Below, one piece after another: positions 26,505 to 39,431 of a stretch of 64,000 nt of DNA. Within the stretch, counting starts at the first letter, position 1. Each line of letters starts with the position of its first letter. The notes under the pieces are model-generated. The model saw only the letters and a list, made by a program, of their open reading frames with translations, was not told the DNA's origin and made no database searches. The stretch is taken from contig JAUPFP010000024.1 of NCBI GenBank assembly GCA_036925085.1, positions 696,001-760,000 of the forward strand, given 5' to 3'. The stretch is from Brachycybe producta (lineage: Eukaryota; Arthropoda; Diplopoda; Playtdesmida; Andrognathidae). A program made the position numbers and the translations under genes.

Positions 26505-28580
26505 GTGGTCGGCAAAATGTATTAACATGTTTTAATATCCTTTCGTGATCTATTATGCCCTGAAAGTCTATCTGTTCACTTGTGGAGAAGGAGAGAACAG
26601 AAAAAAGTGTCTTTCACATAAAGATTTTCTATGTAGATTGACTTCTTTGATGATTCCCGCAATTCTTCAACAGGTATTCTAAGTAAAAAAAATAGAAAGA
26701 GAGAGAGAAAGGGAGGTGCCAAGAATGAAAGTATGTGTAATTGACAACACAGCAGGGCGGCCCACCCTGTCAGTTTCTAATATGTTTTGTCCTCTGGTGG
26801 AAGGGATTTGAACTAATCTTTTTGATTATTTTTTCTTCTGCTTTTTAACTTTCTTTATTGGTAGTCTTAAGATCAACACACAAAAAACTCCATTTAAATC
26901 TGCTTAATCTAGTCTATAAACTCTATACAAAAAGATATGATGTTATTAGATACAAATGGAAAATATAAAAGTTTAAATATATACCATCTTTAAGAATGGA
27001 CAGAAAATGTATAATATAATAAGATCACACTTTTTTTTGGCACTTTTTCACTGTTTTTAAAAAGTATGTCATGCACCCATCAAACTGTCTACAGAAAGGA
27101 AAAGTTTTGTGTCTTTGGACACCTATTTTGGCCAATGAACTGCATTTCATGGTAGTGATGGCATCAAAATGTTTCTATTAGCTTTGCCAACTTTTATTAT
27201 GCATGATGGCTGAGAACTGCCATAATTGTAAATGTCAGCCAAGTTCTCTGACCTAGACTATATGCAATTACAAAGTTTATCACAGTATGTGTGTAATCTG
27301 TGTATATATAAAGCAGGCATTGATGATGTCTTGTAATTGAACCTTGTTTAATATAAAATACTGCGCTATATACATAGGTATTACCAAAGTCTTTGATTTG
27401 ATGTGTCACACCAACCAATATATAAAGATATATATCTTTTATTTAGCATTTTTACTTCTTTACAAAGTCTGCAAACAAACTTGTTTATTGGATTTTGTGT
27501 ATGACCATCATGTGTATGCATCAATACTCAAGAAGAACCTGTGTACTGTGTAATTACATCCTGTATGTTTGCAAAGACTTGATAATGTTAAATTAGGTTT
27601 GAGAGGAGATCTTTTTGGCAACATGCATGTTCTTTTTTTTCTAGCCATTGAAACATTTTGTAGAAAATTCTACATGAACGTTGAATTAAGGATTATTTTT
27701 AATATACAGGTACTACATGTATATACAAACGTAGCCACTTAGATTACAAACAATAAAGTGAAGGGTTTTTCACTGTTATTTATGGCAATGTGTACCCTGA
27801 GGTAAAATTTTGTGAAAAATTCTTAAGTTGACCAAAGAAGTGAGGCAGCCATTGTTTTCGAATATGTTCGTGTGTGGTTGTTTTGTTGAAAAAGTGTGTG
27901 GAATGGCTCTTCTGTAAGTTTGTATAAGATGGACCTTGTAAAGCAGCAAGTACTGACTAATAAAATTGGTAAGGATTGGTAATCAGTAGGTCCTTTCAAA
28001 ATATCTAGGTAATACGTTCAGGATACTGGTGAGCCAGTAGTAGTATTGTATGTGTTGCCTTCAGGAGGAGAGGATGAAAATGAGATGGGTTTTGCTTTAA
28101 AACATGGTTTAGCTTGAAGGTAAAAATAACTAAAGAAAGAGAGAGAAAGATATTTGGACCCAATGTTGGTGGCATGTATATAAGAGGCGGAAAAAAGGTA
28201 GATAAATGGTAGTGGGGTGTCGACGTGTGCGGGTGATTTGCCAAAAAAGAAATGTAAGGAATTTTCTCACAAATCAAACAGCAACAAGAGTCCTAAGGTA
28301 GACAATAGAAGAAGAAAAAATAGTAAGGTCGGTGTTTTAAACAGGGAGTTTTTACAAGTACCACTGTTAGCTATAATGCATATACAGTATGTCGCATTGT
28401 ACTAGAAACTACAATTTATGTATTGGTTGAAACTCCGAGGAACTTTTCTTTCAATTCGAAATAGGACCTGCAAGTCATTCCATTTTATTCAAAAGGTTCA
28501 AATGTTGTTAATGACTTGTATGCTTGGAAATTTGTGTTCACAATTTATTAAATGCTTGGACACTATGTGCATATGTTTGT

Positions 28581-28583
<3 letters not shown>

Positions 28584-28664
<81 letters not shown>
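28584..28664. repeat. (TA)n microsatellite
   Basis: About 40 uninterrupted TA dinucleotides. The long Ile-Tyr reading frames over it on both strands are by-products of the repeat. Confidence 0.95.
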
Positions 28665-28669
<5 letters not shown>

Positions 28670-28800
28670 TGTATATATATGTGTGCTACAAAAAGGCTCG
28701 TCCACACAGTCTGCAACAAGTAGAGACATTTGTTACCGTGTGTCTCTAGATATTTCCATAAATGTGAAACATTCAGTAACATGTAGAGATAGTGTCCACA

Positions 28801-28983
28801 CTAGTGTCCATCTCACATGAGCTGGAGTGTGCCTGTGGTGGAGGTGGTAGTGAAACATTAGATCATATCCTGTATGACTGTGGAATGGCAAATAGGGTTA
28901 TGGCAAGACATGCACTGGCCAGGTTCATCACGAGTAACGGATATCACTGGCCATTGGAAAAAGAAGATGTCTACATGAACAGC
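28801..28983 (+). mobile_element. Non-LTR retrotransposon remnant (C-terminal zinc-knuckle-like region)
   Basis: One frame reads a peptide with Cys-x-Cys, nine residues, His-x4-Cys ('CACGGGGSETLDHILYDC'), then 'HALARFITSNGYHWPL'. This resembles the C-x-C..H-x4-C segment that follows the reverse transcriptase or RNase H in Jockey/CR1-like LINE ORF2 proteins. Only this short piece is visible, with no RT motifs nearby, so it is a decayed fragment. It begins about 140 bp after the long TA array. Confidence 0.6.
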
Positions 28984-31900
28984 ACCTCAAAGAAGCCCTT
29001 GGGCGTTTTGCAGCAGTGGCGGTTTTCGGAAACAACCCATTTGTTGCTCGGACCTAGTAACAGACAACAGCTTCACAGTGTGCATGCAATGCCTGGTCAT
29101 CTACTTGAAACGTATTGCATTATGTCTCCAGTTGTTTACATATCCATGAAACATATAGCAAGAAGAGGAACCATTCGGAGACTTGCAAGAGCAACATCTA
29201 GAGACAACTGGAGGCAGTAGAAGACTTTTGTTGCCGAAACCTGTTGAAGTTCAACATGCCCCCACTAGCTGCAGTCTGCATGTGCGGACGATCCTTAATA
29301 TTACAATAAATTTTCTGAAGTTGTCTTTCATTTGTGATGACCAACCAATAGTTTCATGTTCTTGTTATACATATAAAAAGTTTCTTTTAACTTTTTTCGA
29401 ACTTGTAGAATTTCTTCTGTCTTCTTTCTAATGTGGTATAAATCACCTTTTGGCAAAGTTTTTATGTCTTTTCATGCACATAAGAAAATAAGAAAACAGA
29501 ATGAAAACTGCCAAAGGGAAAAAAGATCTTAATCCTCTGAATGATCTTATAATTCTGAATGGACATTGCTATGTGGGGGGAAATAGATTTTGGACAGTGG
29601 TCATTCTTGAGAGAATAGAACACACGAAAAGCGAGAAATTTGTGGCAGTCAATAGATGTCAACCGATGAAGTTTTTGACAAAAAAAGAATAATAAACCCC
29701 GGGTTTTCTTTTTGGATAGAATGGAGGGAGTTTTATTTGGACGTGTGCCGCCAAAAGAAAGATGCATCACTTTGGTTCAAATGGGGTCCTCCTTGGGCTC
29801 TCATTTCTCTCTGCGATGAACAAGACTTGTCTTGGACTTATGTTTGAAGTTCCTCTTTTAGAAACTCTTCCAGGATTAATGAGTCTTTCGATAGTTGTTT
29901 TTTTTACCTCTAACCCCTCTTTCTTATAATGTGGAAAAAGAAATAACCCCTCTTTTTTGTTGTTGTTACACTGTGTTAAATCTGAACAACCGTGTCCCAT
30001 CGTTTGGCAAACAAATCACACCCTCTATAATTTTTGGTACCCGGTTCTGTTGAACAAAATTGCATGAAAAAAAAAGGAAAATTGAGGAATGAAGAAAAAG
30101 AAAGGGGGGGGGGGGGGGGGAAGACTTTGTTAGGACCACTTGTCATATTATGAAAACAACTTTTCTAATTTAAACAAGGGTTTCACAGAATTTTTCAATC
30201 AGGAAATTTGAGAACAACTTACAAAATGGACTTCAATTTGATATCTAATTTTTAAAACATGGTTATTTTTTTTAAAAAAAGTGAGGTTAGGTTTCGTTTT
30301 TGAGGCAATTTTGATAAAAAAAGATTTCTAAGAAGAAGGAAAAATAATTATTAATTTAATATACAAAAATGGTAATAAAAAATCTTCTGAAATGATAAAA
30401 ACTAAAAATCCTGTTCATGATGATACTTAAACTTCACATTAAAATGAAATCAATAAATTTATATTCATATATATGTATAAGTAGGATGGTCAGTTGCGAA
30501 TGTGTGTGTGGTCAGTAATTGTTCATTCGGTCGGTTAGTTTCCTCTCTCTCTCTCTCTCTCTCAGGCAATGTTCTATAGGAATGAGTATGTGTGTGGTAG
30601 GCCACTGGCCACACCAATATACTAGTCTCAACATTCAAGAAATGACCACAAAGCAAACTCTAGTGTTGAAATTTAAAGCTTTCTAGTGTCTTGAAATTTT
30701 CTGTGGCTCTCTTCCTGTCATAGCCACTGGGCTAATTTTGAAACAGAGGGGGGATTTTCTTTCTTTCTTATTATTCTTCATCTCAGCTTTTTTGTTTAAC
30801 CTGTTATAAGAGGTGACCATTTTGTTCTCAAAAGACTTGAATGGGACATCTCTGGAATGTTGTATAGAGATTGAGATAGAAAGATCAGTGGATCACACAT
30901 GTCCCATTCCCTGGTTGACATTTCTCATCCTCCAACTATAACCCCCCCCCTTCCCCATTACTCCTTGTTAAATTAATGCATTTGCTTTTGTTCCCCATTG
31001 CATTTTGAAACCTATTTGACCAACGTCCGATCGGGTCGTTTCTTTTGAGTTGATATACTTTTCAATAGTCGTTAATCTTCTTTTTGCTCTGAACAACAAC
31101 ACAAAAAATGGAGAACAGACAAGAAAGATTTACTATAAAGATTTCAAGTTTTTTTGTTGAAAAGGATGACGAAGGAATTGAGTAAATATTTCTATAGACG
31201 TTGTCTATATACTTGTTTAACAAAAAAACGTCAAGGAATGTGGTGGCTATTATAGTTAAATTTGTGTTTTCAAGACATTCTTTGTTTTTCCAAGACAAAT
31301 TTTCACAGAATTGACCATATATAATACTAATATTTATATTTGTATTCTGTAATCTAATCTTATAATCTCGGTAAATCTAATCGGATTATCTTTGAAATTT
31401 TATAACAAAGTAAAATGTTGTGATGAAAAGTTGATAACAGGAATGTGACAAGTTGCCATATTTAAATAAACATTTCACTTGAGAAATGTGTTTAGTTTTT
31501 GAATGGGGTGGCAAGCAACACTTGCGTTTTTCTTCGTTGTTTTTCAGTGGGTTTTCTTATGTTAAATACCTTTGGTAGGTGTAGTAGTAGGTTGTAATTA
31601 CAAGTCTTATTTTATTTCCATCATATAGGAAAACTAGGTATTGTACTGGTATTGGTTTATTTTTTGGTCTTTGTTGCTCTGTAGAACAACAAAGAATCCA
31701 TACGTGACATTGAAAAAAAAGAGGTTTGGATTGATGGGTGTCAAGTTTGTGAGTCGAATAACTCAAGAATCGATAGCAATTTAGAGATGAGACTTTGTTT
31801 TTTTGGTTGAAACATTGAGTTAATATGATGTTCCTAACAAACAAAAATTTTAAAAAAAACATCTACCCAGTAGTTATTTTTTATGGATTTGTTGTTGTTG

Positions 31901-33768
31901 GTCGAACAACTGAAAAACGGGATTACTTTGTGACAACTGTGAAATTGAGTATATCCATCCTGACAATTAAATCTATACCTGGCTTAATTTTGAGTAAATG
32001 TATGGAAAATTAAAAATGTAAATTTTTATTGTTGGAAACATGTGAATGCAGTAAAGATCTATAGGGTTTCTTAAATTTCCTTTTATGTTAATAGGGAGTC
32101 CTGTCCGTTTTCTTATGTTTTTTTCTCTTCTCTTTTTGGGTTTGTAGTAGACATCTTCATTATGTTCACGCTACAATGATTAATACGACTGTATGCATGT
32201 TGTATTGGACGGATGGTTGGCTTGTTTGATGGTTATGATGTTTTGGCGGCCTCCTACCTTTTTTTTTTAATATTCCTTTAACAGAAGTTTACAAAAGCCT
32301 AAAATCCCATTTTTTTTTTTTTTTCTAATTTGAAGATTTTTTTCTTCTCTCACTTCTCTGATTATTGTCCACTGTATAAATTTTATATATGCTTTGCTTT
32401 CTCACCTTTTTTATTATTCTTGTTGCTATTTTTTTTTGTATACTGTCACGTCTTTAAAACTTACCGAAAAACCGTGAAATTGTAGGGCTGGCGTTAGGTG
32501 ATTGCAGGGTACCTACCCTAAAGGCTATAGACTGCAAGACTTAGAAAAGGTGGCAATGTTAGAAGAAAATGAGAGAAAGAGAAAAAAGAAATTGAGTTTA
32601 GAATTATTATAAGTGATGATGCCGACTTTTATATGTACTAATATGTGTGTTTGAATGCGAACTTTACCTTTGAAAGATACATCTAGTGGCAATGGGTTTT
32701 TCTTGCTTTTTGCTTGTTGGGTGGTTGTTTTGGGGTTCAACAATAAGTTTGCTGTCATGCATGAAATGGTATAAGTTGCTTTTTTTTCCCCAGTGCGCAC
32801 CTGTCAGGAGGTTCTTCTGTAGCATCTCTATTAGGGTGGTCCAGGTTGTTCTTGCTTGCTAGCTGCTGGTACTCGTAATGTTGATGGTGGCCGCGGAGAC
32901 GGCCATGAAGGCAGGAAGGTCGATCATTGTTGTATTGCCTCAATCTGCCAATTTATAGTACATCTAATGTATTATATGTAGTTAGAGAACAACTTCTACT
33001 TATTATGGTACAAATCCTACAATTTTCGAGAAGATTGATTTTTTTTTTAATTTTATAGGGAGATTAGTGCATTTGATAAATGCGAATTAAAGCAGCAAGC
33101 AATTGCATTTACAATGACACTTAAATGCTAGATGTGAAAAAATATTAAACATAATAATATTATTCTTTATGTTATTATTCTTTTTATTAGAAAATTTCAC
33201 AGAATATGACATATTATGTGACGTTGTCGTATAAAATTGTCATTATGTCAAAATCGAAATAAGGTCATTTTTGATGTGTATTTGTCATAATTATTGTCAT
33301 ATAAATATTTCGAAATGTCCTCTTTGTCTGTAAGTTGACAAGTCTAACGATTCGGTACCAAATTTGGTATGGCGGCATTTTTTCTTCTTTTTATATTTAT
33401 TATTAAATAATTTTGCCATTATATTATATTTATACAAAATGAAATATTTTTCTACAACGGATTTTTGTGGATATTAATGGACATTCTTCTATGTTGTGTG
33501 TCCTATAGCTTGAAGCTAACGAGAAAACACATTTTTATATTATTTTCAGCTAATAAAAACAATGGCAACTTTTTTTTATTGCAATTTCTGATAAATTTCT
33601 ATTATAAAATACCTTTTATTTTTGTTTTTTTGTGTGTCTACAATAATTACAATATTGTTTTGTATTGCATTGACGACACATGCTGTCACAGTAGCACTAT
33701 TCTGTGTTTTAACAACCATAAGATTGTTGTTAAATTTTTAAGTTGTAAATACCATTATATGATATTAT

Positions 33769-33784
33769 CCCCCCCCCCCCCCCC
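33769..33784. repeat. Poly-C tract (16 C)
   Basis: Uninterrupted cytosine run. Confidence 0.9.
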
Positions 33785-36700
33785 AATGTAAAACTAATAT
33801 GAAAGTTCGCCTTTGACCTGTCCTGCTTTTTCGATTATTTCAACATAAAACATAAAATTGTTTTTGTCAAGACTTGTTTCAAATATTATTATTATACATA
33901 TGATCAAAAGACATTTTATTGTCTTTAAAGTGAACTATTAAAAATATATCACTTCTGATAATAAGTATCTATAATAAAATATGACAATGCTTTAAAAATA
34001 CAACATTGTTATTTTTTTTAAAAAAAGTTGTTTATATTTTTTGTAATGCTCATCATCAACCTTTTTGAAGAAGAAGAAGAAGAAGAAGAAAAAGTTTACA
34101 ACCAAGTTATTAACCTTTTGTTTTATCGTCATAATTGATATTCTTAAAACGTTTATTTCAGATTTAATTGCGTATTTCGTTTTGACATAGGCCAGCATTT
34201 TTAGAATATGCAAATTAGTCTTGTGAAAAGTTAGCCAACAGCGCCATCTTTGGTGTTTGGGGGGTTTATTTTTTTTTTGACCATCATTTGTTCCGCTTGC
34301 TTGACTTTTTGATGACTTAAGAAATGTGTTTTATTATAATAGAAAACATAATTGATGGGTGGGTCGCCATATTATAACTCAAGTGCCGACAATGACCATG
34401 ATGATGACTACATATTATAGGCACACAACAAAAAATGGAATATTACTTGCGTGTTTATTTATAATTAAGTGGTGACCATGTTGGTTGTACATGGTGAGCC
34501 AAATAAAGAGAGAGAGAGACATCTTCCAATGTCAAATGTCACCTGGCCATTTTTAGTCAGGTTTAGTCATTTGTTTTAAGGGTTATTTGACAATGAAATT
34601 CACTGAAATTCTTAGATTTTTTCGACAATCCAACTTATCACCTGATGTCAGTTGCATAAGGGCATTGTGTTGCATTTTTATTTTCTGATTTTGACAATGC
34701 AATCTTGCATAATATGCTGCATTTTTACTGCTGTCTCACTGCCACAGGCCTCTATGGTTGCATGCAGAGTAATGTAACAATTTGGGAAGAACTATGAAAT
34801 AGGCAGAGCCAAAAAAGCCTATGGGCCAACATGAAGACTACAGTTTCAGCTTTCAAAGGAAAAACATTTTTTTTGTTCAATTTTGGTGAATGACAAGAAG
34901 TTGTAAATTTGTGACAAATGTTTTTTTGCTTGTGACGTTATCGTTCTTTACTGATCTCAGCGCCTCTGTCTTTTGTCAACTGAATCAATTTCGTTTGTTA
35001 TTTGTTGGGGGGTTGCTTAAGCAAGGTCGAACATGGTCACTTTTCAATTGTTATTTTTTTAGGGTTACATTTTTATGGGGTCATCTGTTGGCTAAAAATG
35101 GGGAAATAAGCCTTTGGGGGAGGTGTCTCTCGAACATTTCTGGTTGTAAACTGCCATTGCTTTAGGAAGTCTCTTCTTTCTACATAACTACAACATGGGT
35201 GTTCAAAAACATAAAATAAACGAAGGGCGGAGGAGGCTATAAATGTAAATTGGGTGTGAACTGTGAAGCGATTGAAGATGTATTATAAACGCCAAAAGCC
35301 TATTATTTTTCAACTGTAGTCTAGTCTAGTCTTCAATAGCTATATTTTTTTTTCTCAGAGTTTGTTTTTGTTTTCTCCTTTAGGGCTCAATGTCCGCAAT
35401 ATTGAAAAGTGTTAAAAGATTTCAATTTGGTGGCTTAATTTATATATTTTGTTTTCAAACTTTTGTGTTTTCAAACAAGCGAAAATAATAATAATAAAAG
35501 TTACCACCACCACTTTTATTTAACTTAATGTTGAAATTCTTATTTACAGTTCTTTCCAAATTAAACTAACAGCTTAGTTTATTTTAAGTGTGTTTGTTTT
35601 GTTCAGATTAGTGACTTGGTCATCAAAACATTGGATTCAATTAACATATACAAACAGTTAATCAACACTATAGCACTTAACAAACAAACAATTTCATAAG
35701 TCTGTCTCTATCTATCTCTACAGAGAAAAAAACTTTGATAATTAACACATGTTTTGTGTAGAAATAGCAAATGAAACCAAGCTTATTATTATTACTTGGG
35801 TCACCCTCAAAATTATTGTGCAGCACCAATCATGTCTTTATTAGAATTAAATTGGAAATGGGCTTAAAATTCATAATGGCAAATTTGATACTAAGCTTTT
35901 TTGAACCCTCTGAACTAGTGTTCTTACTTCTAACATAGTAAAAAAAAACCTTGTTTTATTGATTAGTTTTAAAAATGGGGATTTTTTCTATGTTGGAGTT
36001 CCTGTTCCAGAGGGTTGAAGTTAAAAGTTCAAGTGGCAAGTTTTTTCTTCTTGAATTTGAACCTAAGTTAATTTGTACGTGCGTTTATTCAGATATATTT
36101 TCACTTATCTATTTAAAGAAAATTAAAAAAGAGGCGGTTTGGTTTATTTAATAATAAAAATGTCCATCGTTTATCTGAAGACATGTTTATGTCATAACCG
36201 TTTTTGAATCTGGGCTAGAGTAATACAATTTCTTTTTTTAAAAAAAGTGGCGCCATAAATTAGCTTTTTTGACCTTTTCAATTTTTATTTTCGATATTTT
36301 ACCAGTTGTTTTCACTGTATCCGGGTGTGGTTTATAAAAAAAACTGCACTACAGTAACCTACTCATAATTTTTTACAAGTGATTTTTGTGTGCATAATTA
36401 ATTTTTAATGATTTAAACAGAGATTGAGTTCAATTCTTGGCAAAAAAAAAGTCATTAAAATGACATTAAAAATTAATTCTTGTATTGATTGAAGGCATGT
36501 TCAGAATAGGAAGTTTTTTTTTGTTTGAATATTCAAAACATGTGTTAGAAATTCTGTAATTCATTATTTTTCCAGTTTATGCAAGTCCCAATTTTTTCAT
36601 CAATTGTGACACTCATACGGTCATACCTTATGATGTCACTGCTTGTGATTCTACCCTTTTATCATAATACTATTATGCTGTACATCAGTCGAAAGCAGTT

Positions 36701-37317
36701 AAAAATATGATACACATTTGTGACTGTTACAAGTCTACAAGCTAGATATGACAGTCTTATTTTCTTTCTGTAATGATGACCCCCAGTTCAATGTAAAATT
36801 GTATTATATTGTCTAATAACAATAACTTTAATATATTTTGGTATAAGTCAGGAACATAAAGATATGATGGCATCTTAGAAAATTGTGAATGATCTTGTTT
36901 TAAATAACTTTTTTTCTCCTAGTTATGATTTTGGCACAGGAAAACAGCTTATAGTTTTTTTTGTAGTTTCTTGTCAAATGGCCTGTATTCATTATAGGCC
37001 TCCCACCATATATTGCCAACATTAGTTTGTAGCCCAGATAGAAAAAATAGCAACATCCGTTTTAGAATCATATATTAGGACAATTTATGAAGAAAAGAGA
37101 CTCAAGGAACCGAGACTAGAAAAAAGGGGAGGAGGCTGGAGATGAAAAAAGGGCAAATCTTACGAAGTTCACATACTGTGACCTCAGGTATAATATTCCA
37201 CGTCACCAGACAATGCCATTATTAAATAATCCCGTTTACTGTAGATCAACCTCAATAATTATGTTTCTTTAAATTAAAAAAAATTTTAAAGGCTAGAACT
37301 GTACTTGACAAGACTTT

Positions 37318-37452
37318 ATGATTAGAATGAACATAATGCAGTTGTTGTAATGATGATGATGATGATGATGATGAGATTACTTCACAATTGACAATTGGGC
37401 CTCAAACTAAGAAACATTTGCTTTGATATGGCATAAAATTCTGAACCCTTAG
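37318..37452. mobile_element. MITE family C, partial copy
   Basis: The right half matches the right arm of 24105-24417: 'gattacttcacaattg', 'aacatttgctttgat', 'gcataaaattctgaaccctt'. It is preceded by a (GAT)n expansion at 37351-37372. The left arm is missing or unrecognisable. Confidence 0.55.
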
Positions 37453-39431
37453 TAATAATTCTAATTGTCAAATGTTAAATATTTCCGACTAAATATAATT
37501 ATAAAAATAAATTAAATTTTTGTTCCGGGCATCAGGTACAACAAAGGACAAAATAATGATGACATGTACATATATACCTTTATTTAGCATAAATTAGCAT
37601 AAATGTACGAATGAATATAAATGTATTTTAATTGAAATGAACGATGTCATTATAAAGAAGTTAACTTAGAATATACTGGAGAAGAGGGTAGTGTAAATTG
37701 TAATTTGGCCTCGTCCACCATCACTGCTATCACTACCATATGTTATGATGCTGTAGTCCTGGGGGAGGAGAAATAGTCGTCCTGGAAGCGAGCCCACACT
37801 TCCTGGTTCATATTTTTTTTTGGTTATTTGCATCATCATCATCATCATCATCGGAAGAAGAAGAAGATGATGATGATGGTGATGATGCCATTTTCAAGAC
37901 TCTTGAACATATACTTCCTTCTCTTAAGTTTTGTAGTCTGTGATGACTAAAAAGACTTTTTTTGGCCTTTTTTATCCATATTTTTTCCATCACCCATGAT
38001 GATGATGTACAAGAATGTATTTCAATCACTATTGGAGTCCATAATTCAAACCGTAAAGGTGGTATTGAATATTTGCACTTGAAGTATAAAAACTTTGTAT
38101 GAGTTGTGTGTCATTGCCTAACTGGTGCCCACTTTCATTGAAAATGGGTGACTTCAGGAGAAAAGTGTTTTTTCTTTCTTTCTGGCGTCAGTCAAATATG
38201 TTACCAGTTTGTTTGCCAATTTGAGAAAAAGAAGAAAGAGAGGGAGGGAGGTTAACCTCATAAAATAAAATTTCTAACCTGAATTATGGAACTTATTTGA
38301 GCGGCAACTTCTTTATATTTCGTTTCATCGCAAGAAATTAATTTAATTTATGAAAAAGTCTTTTTAATTTTCAAATAAGAAATTGCATCCTTGACCAAAG
38401 ATGTAATTTCTGTCAAAAGGATTTTCAAGAATTTATGTCATGTTTTAAAATTTTAATAAGAAGTAAGATTTTCGAATGACTTTTATTAATACACAAAAAA
38501 AAAGTCATTAAAATAAATCTTTTATTTTTGTGTCAAATGTGAAGGACTTTTAGAATTAATAAAGATTTAACAACATTTATTAATGTGTGTGTTCCTGTTT
38601 GTAAATTACAAAAACAAACAACCATTAGAAATCATTAGAGCGCGGCACATTATAAAACCAACAGCTGGTTTTCAAGTGACCTTGCTCTGAGGCTATTATT
38701 ATTTGTTTCTTCCTTTTGAAAAAAAAATAGTGTTGAGAAATAATTCTTGTATAATTTTAAATCATAAGTTACTACTATTATGTGAGCAAAATGTCAACAT
38801 AAATACAATTTGTTAAAAAATATATAATAATATTAAGCTGGAGAGAGAGAGAGAGTGTGCGTACAGTGAAGTTATTTTAAGGGGCCCATTCTATTCTCCA
38901 TGAGCATCATTCTGGCGTCACTTAACTTTCAGTAAAAATTCTTTTGCTAATTTTTTATTGTCGCCATTGGTTTTTTTAAAGTTATATTTGAGACTTGATG
39001 TTCTTAGATATTTACAGTGTTACAGTACGTTTAGGCCTCTTTTTTTAAAGTGACTTACTGCCTTTACTTGACATACTTTTTTTGGGGTAAAACTTGCACA
39101 TATTTAGCAGACGACTTCGACCATCCCCCACTTTGAAAACTCCTCAAAAACCATCATTTTTTTCTTTCAAACTTCTAATTTTTTTTCGTGTCTCTCGTTG
39201 AAGAACTTTTTCTTTTTTTGAAGGTGTTTTTACCATATTTGGAACCTTTGAAAAACGTCTTTTTTTTTTGTCATATAAAATGTCACTTAAAATTTTTCCT
39301 GCAAAAAAATGAACAAGTTCTTGTTTTGAGTTGGAATTTTTCGCTCATCATTTATAAAAAAACAGCATGTTATTTAGATTATTATAAATGAATGTTAAAT
39401 AAATTTAATAATTGTTTTTTCTTGTTTTCAG

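Larger units (their letters stand above)
24418..28800. other. Gene-free sequence with simple repeats
   Basis: No supported exon. It contains an ATC repeat (24808-24839), a tandem duplication (25648-25966), two long AT dinucleotide arrays and otherwise AT-rich DNA. Confidence 0.5.
28984..39431. other. Gene-free sequence; possibly 5' intron of the neuregulin-like gene
   Basis: The first recognisable exon of the downstream ligand gene starts at 39432 and needs an upstream exon ending in phase 1. None could be identified here or further left. The stretch holds poly-G (about 30104-30120) and poly-C (33769-33784) tracts, GAT/ATC repeats, a partial family C copy (about 37318-37452) and one weak minus-strand exon candidate (32809-32949). 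Confidence 0.45.

Noticed and set aside
28418-28820. Long Ile-Tyr open frames on both strands
   Set aside because: They are translations of the TA dinucleotide array.
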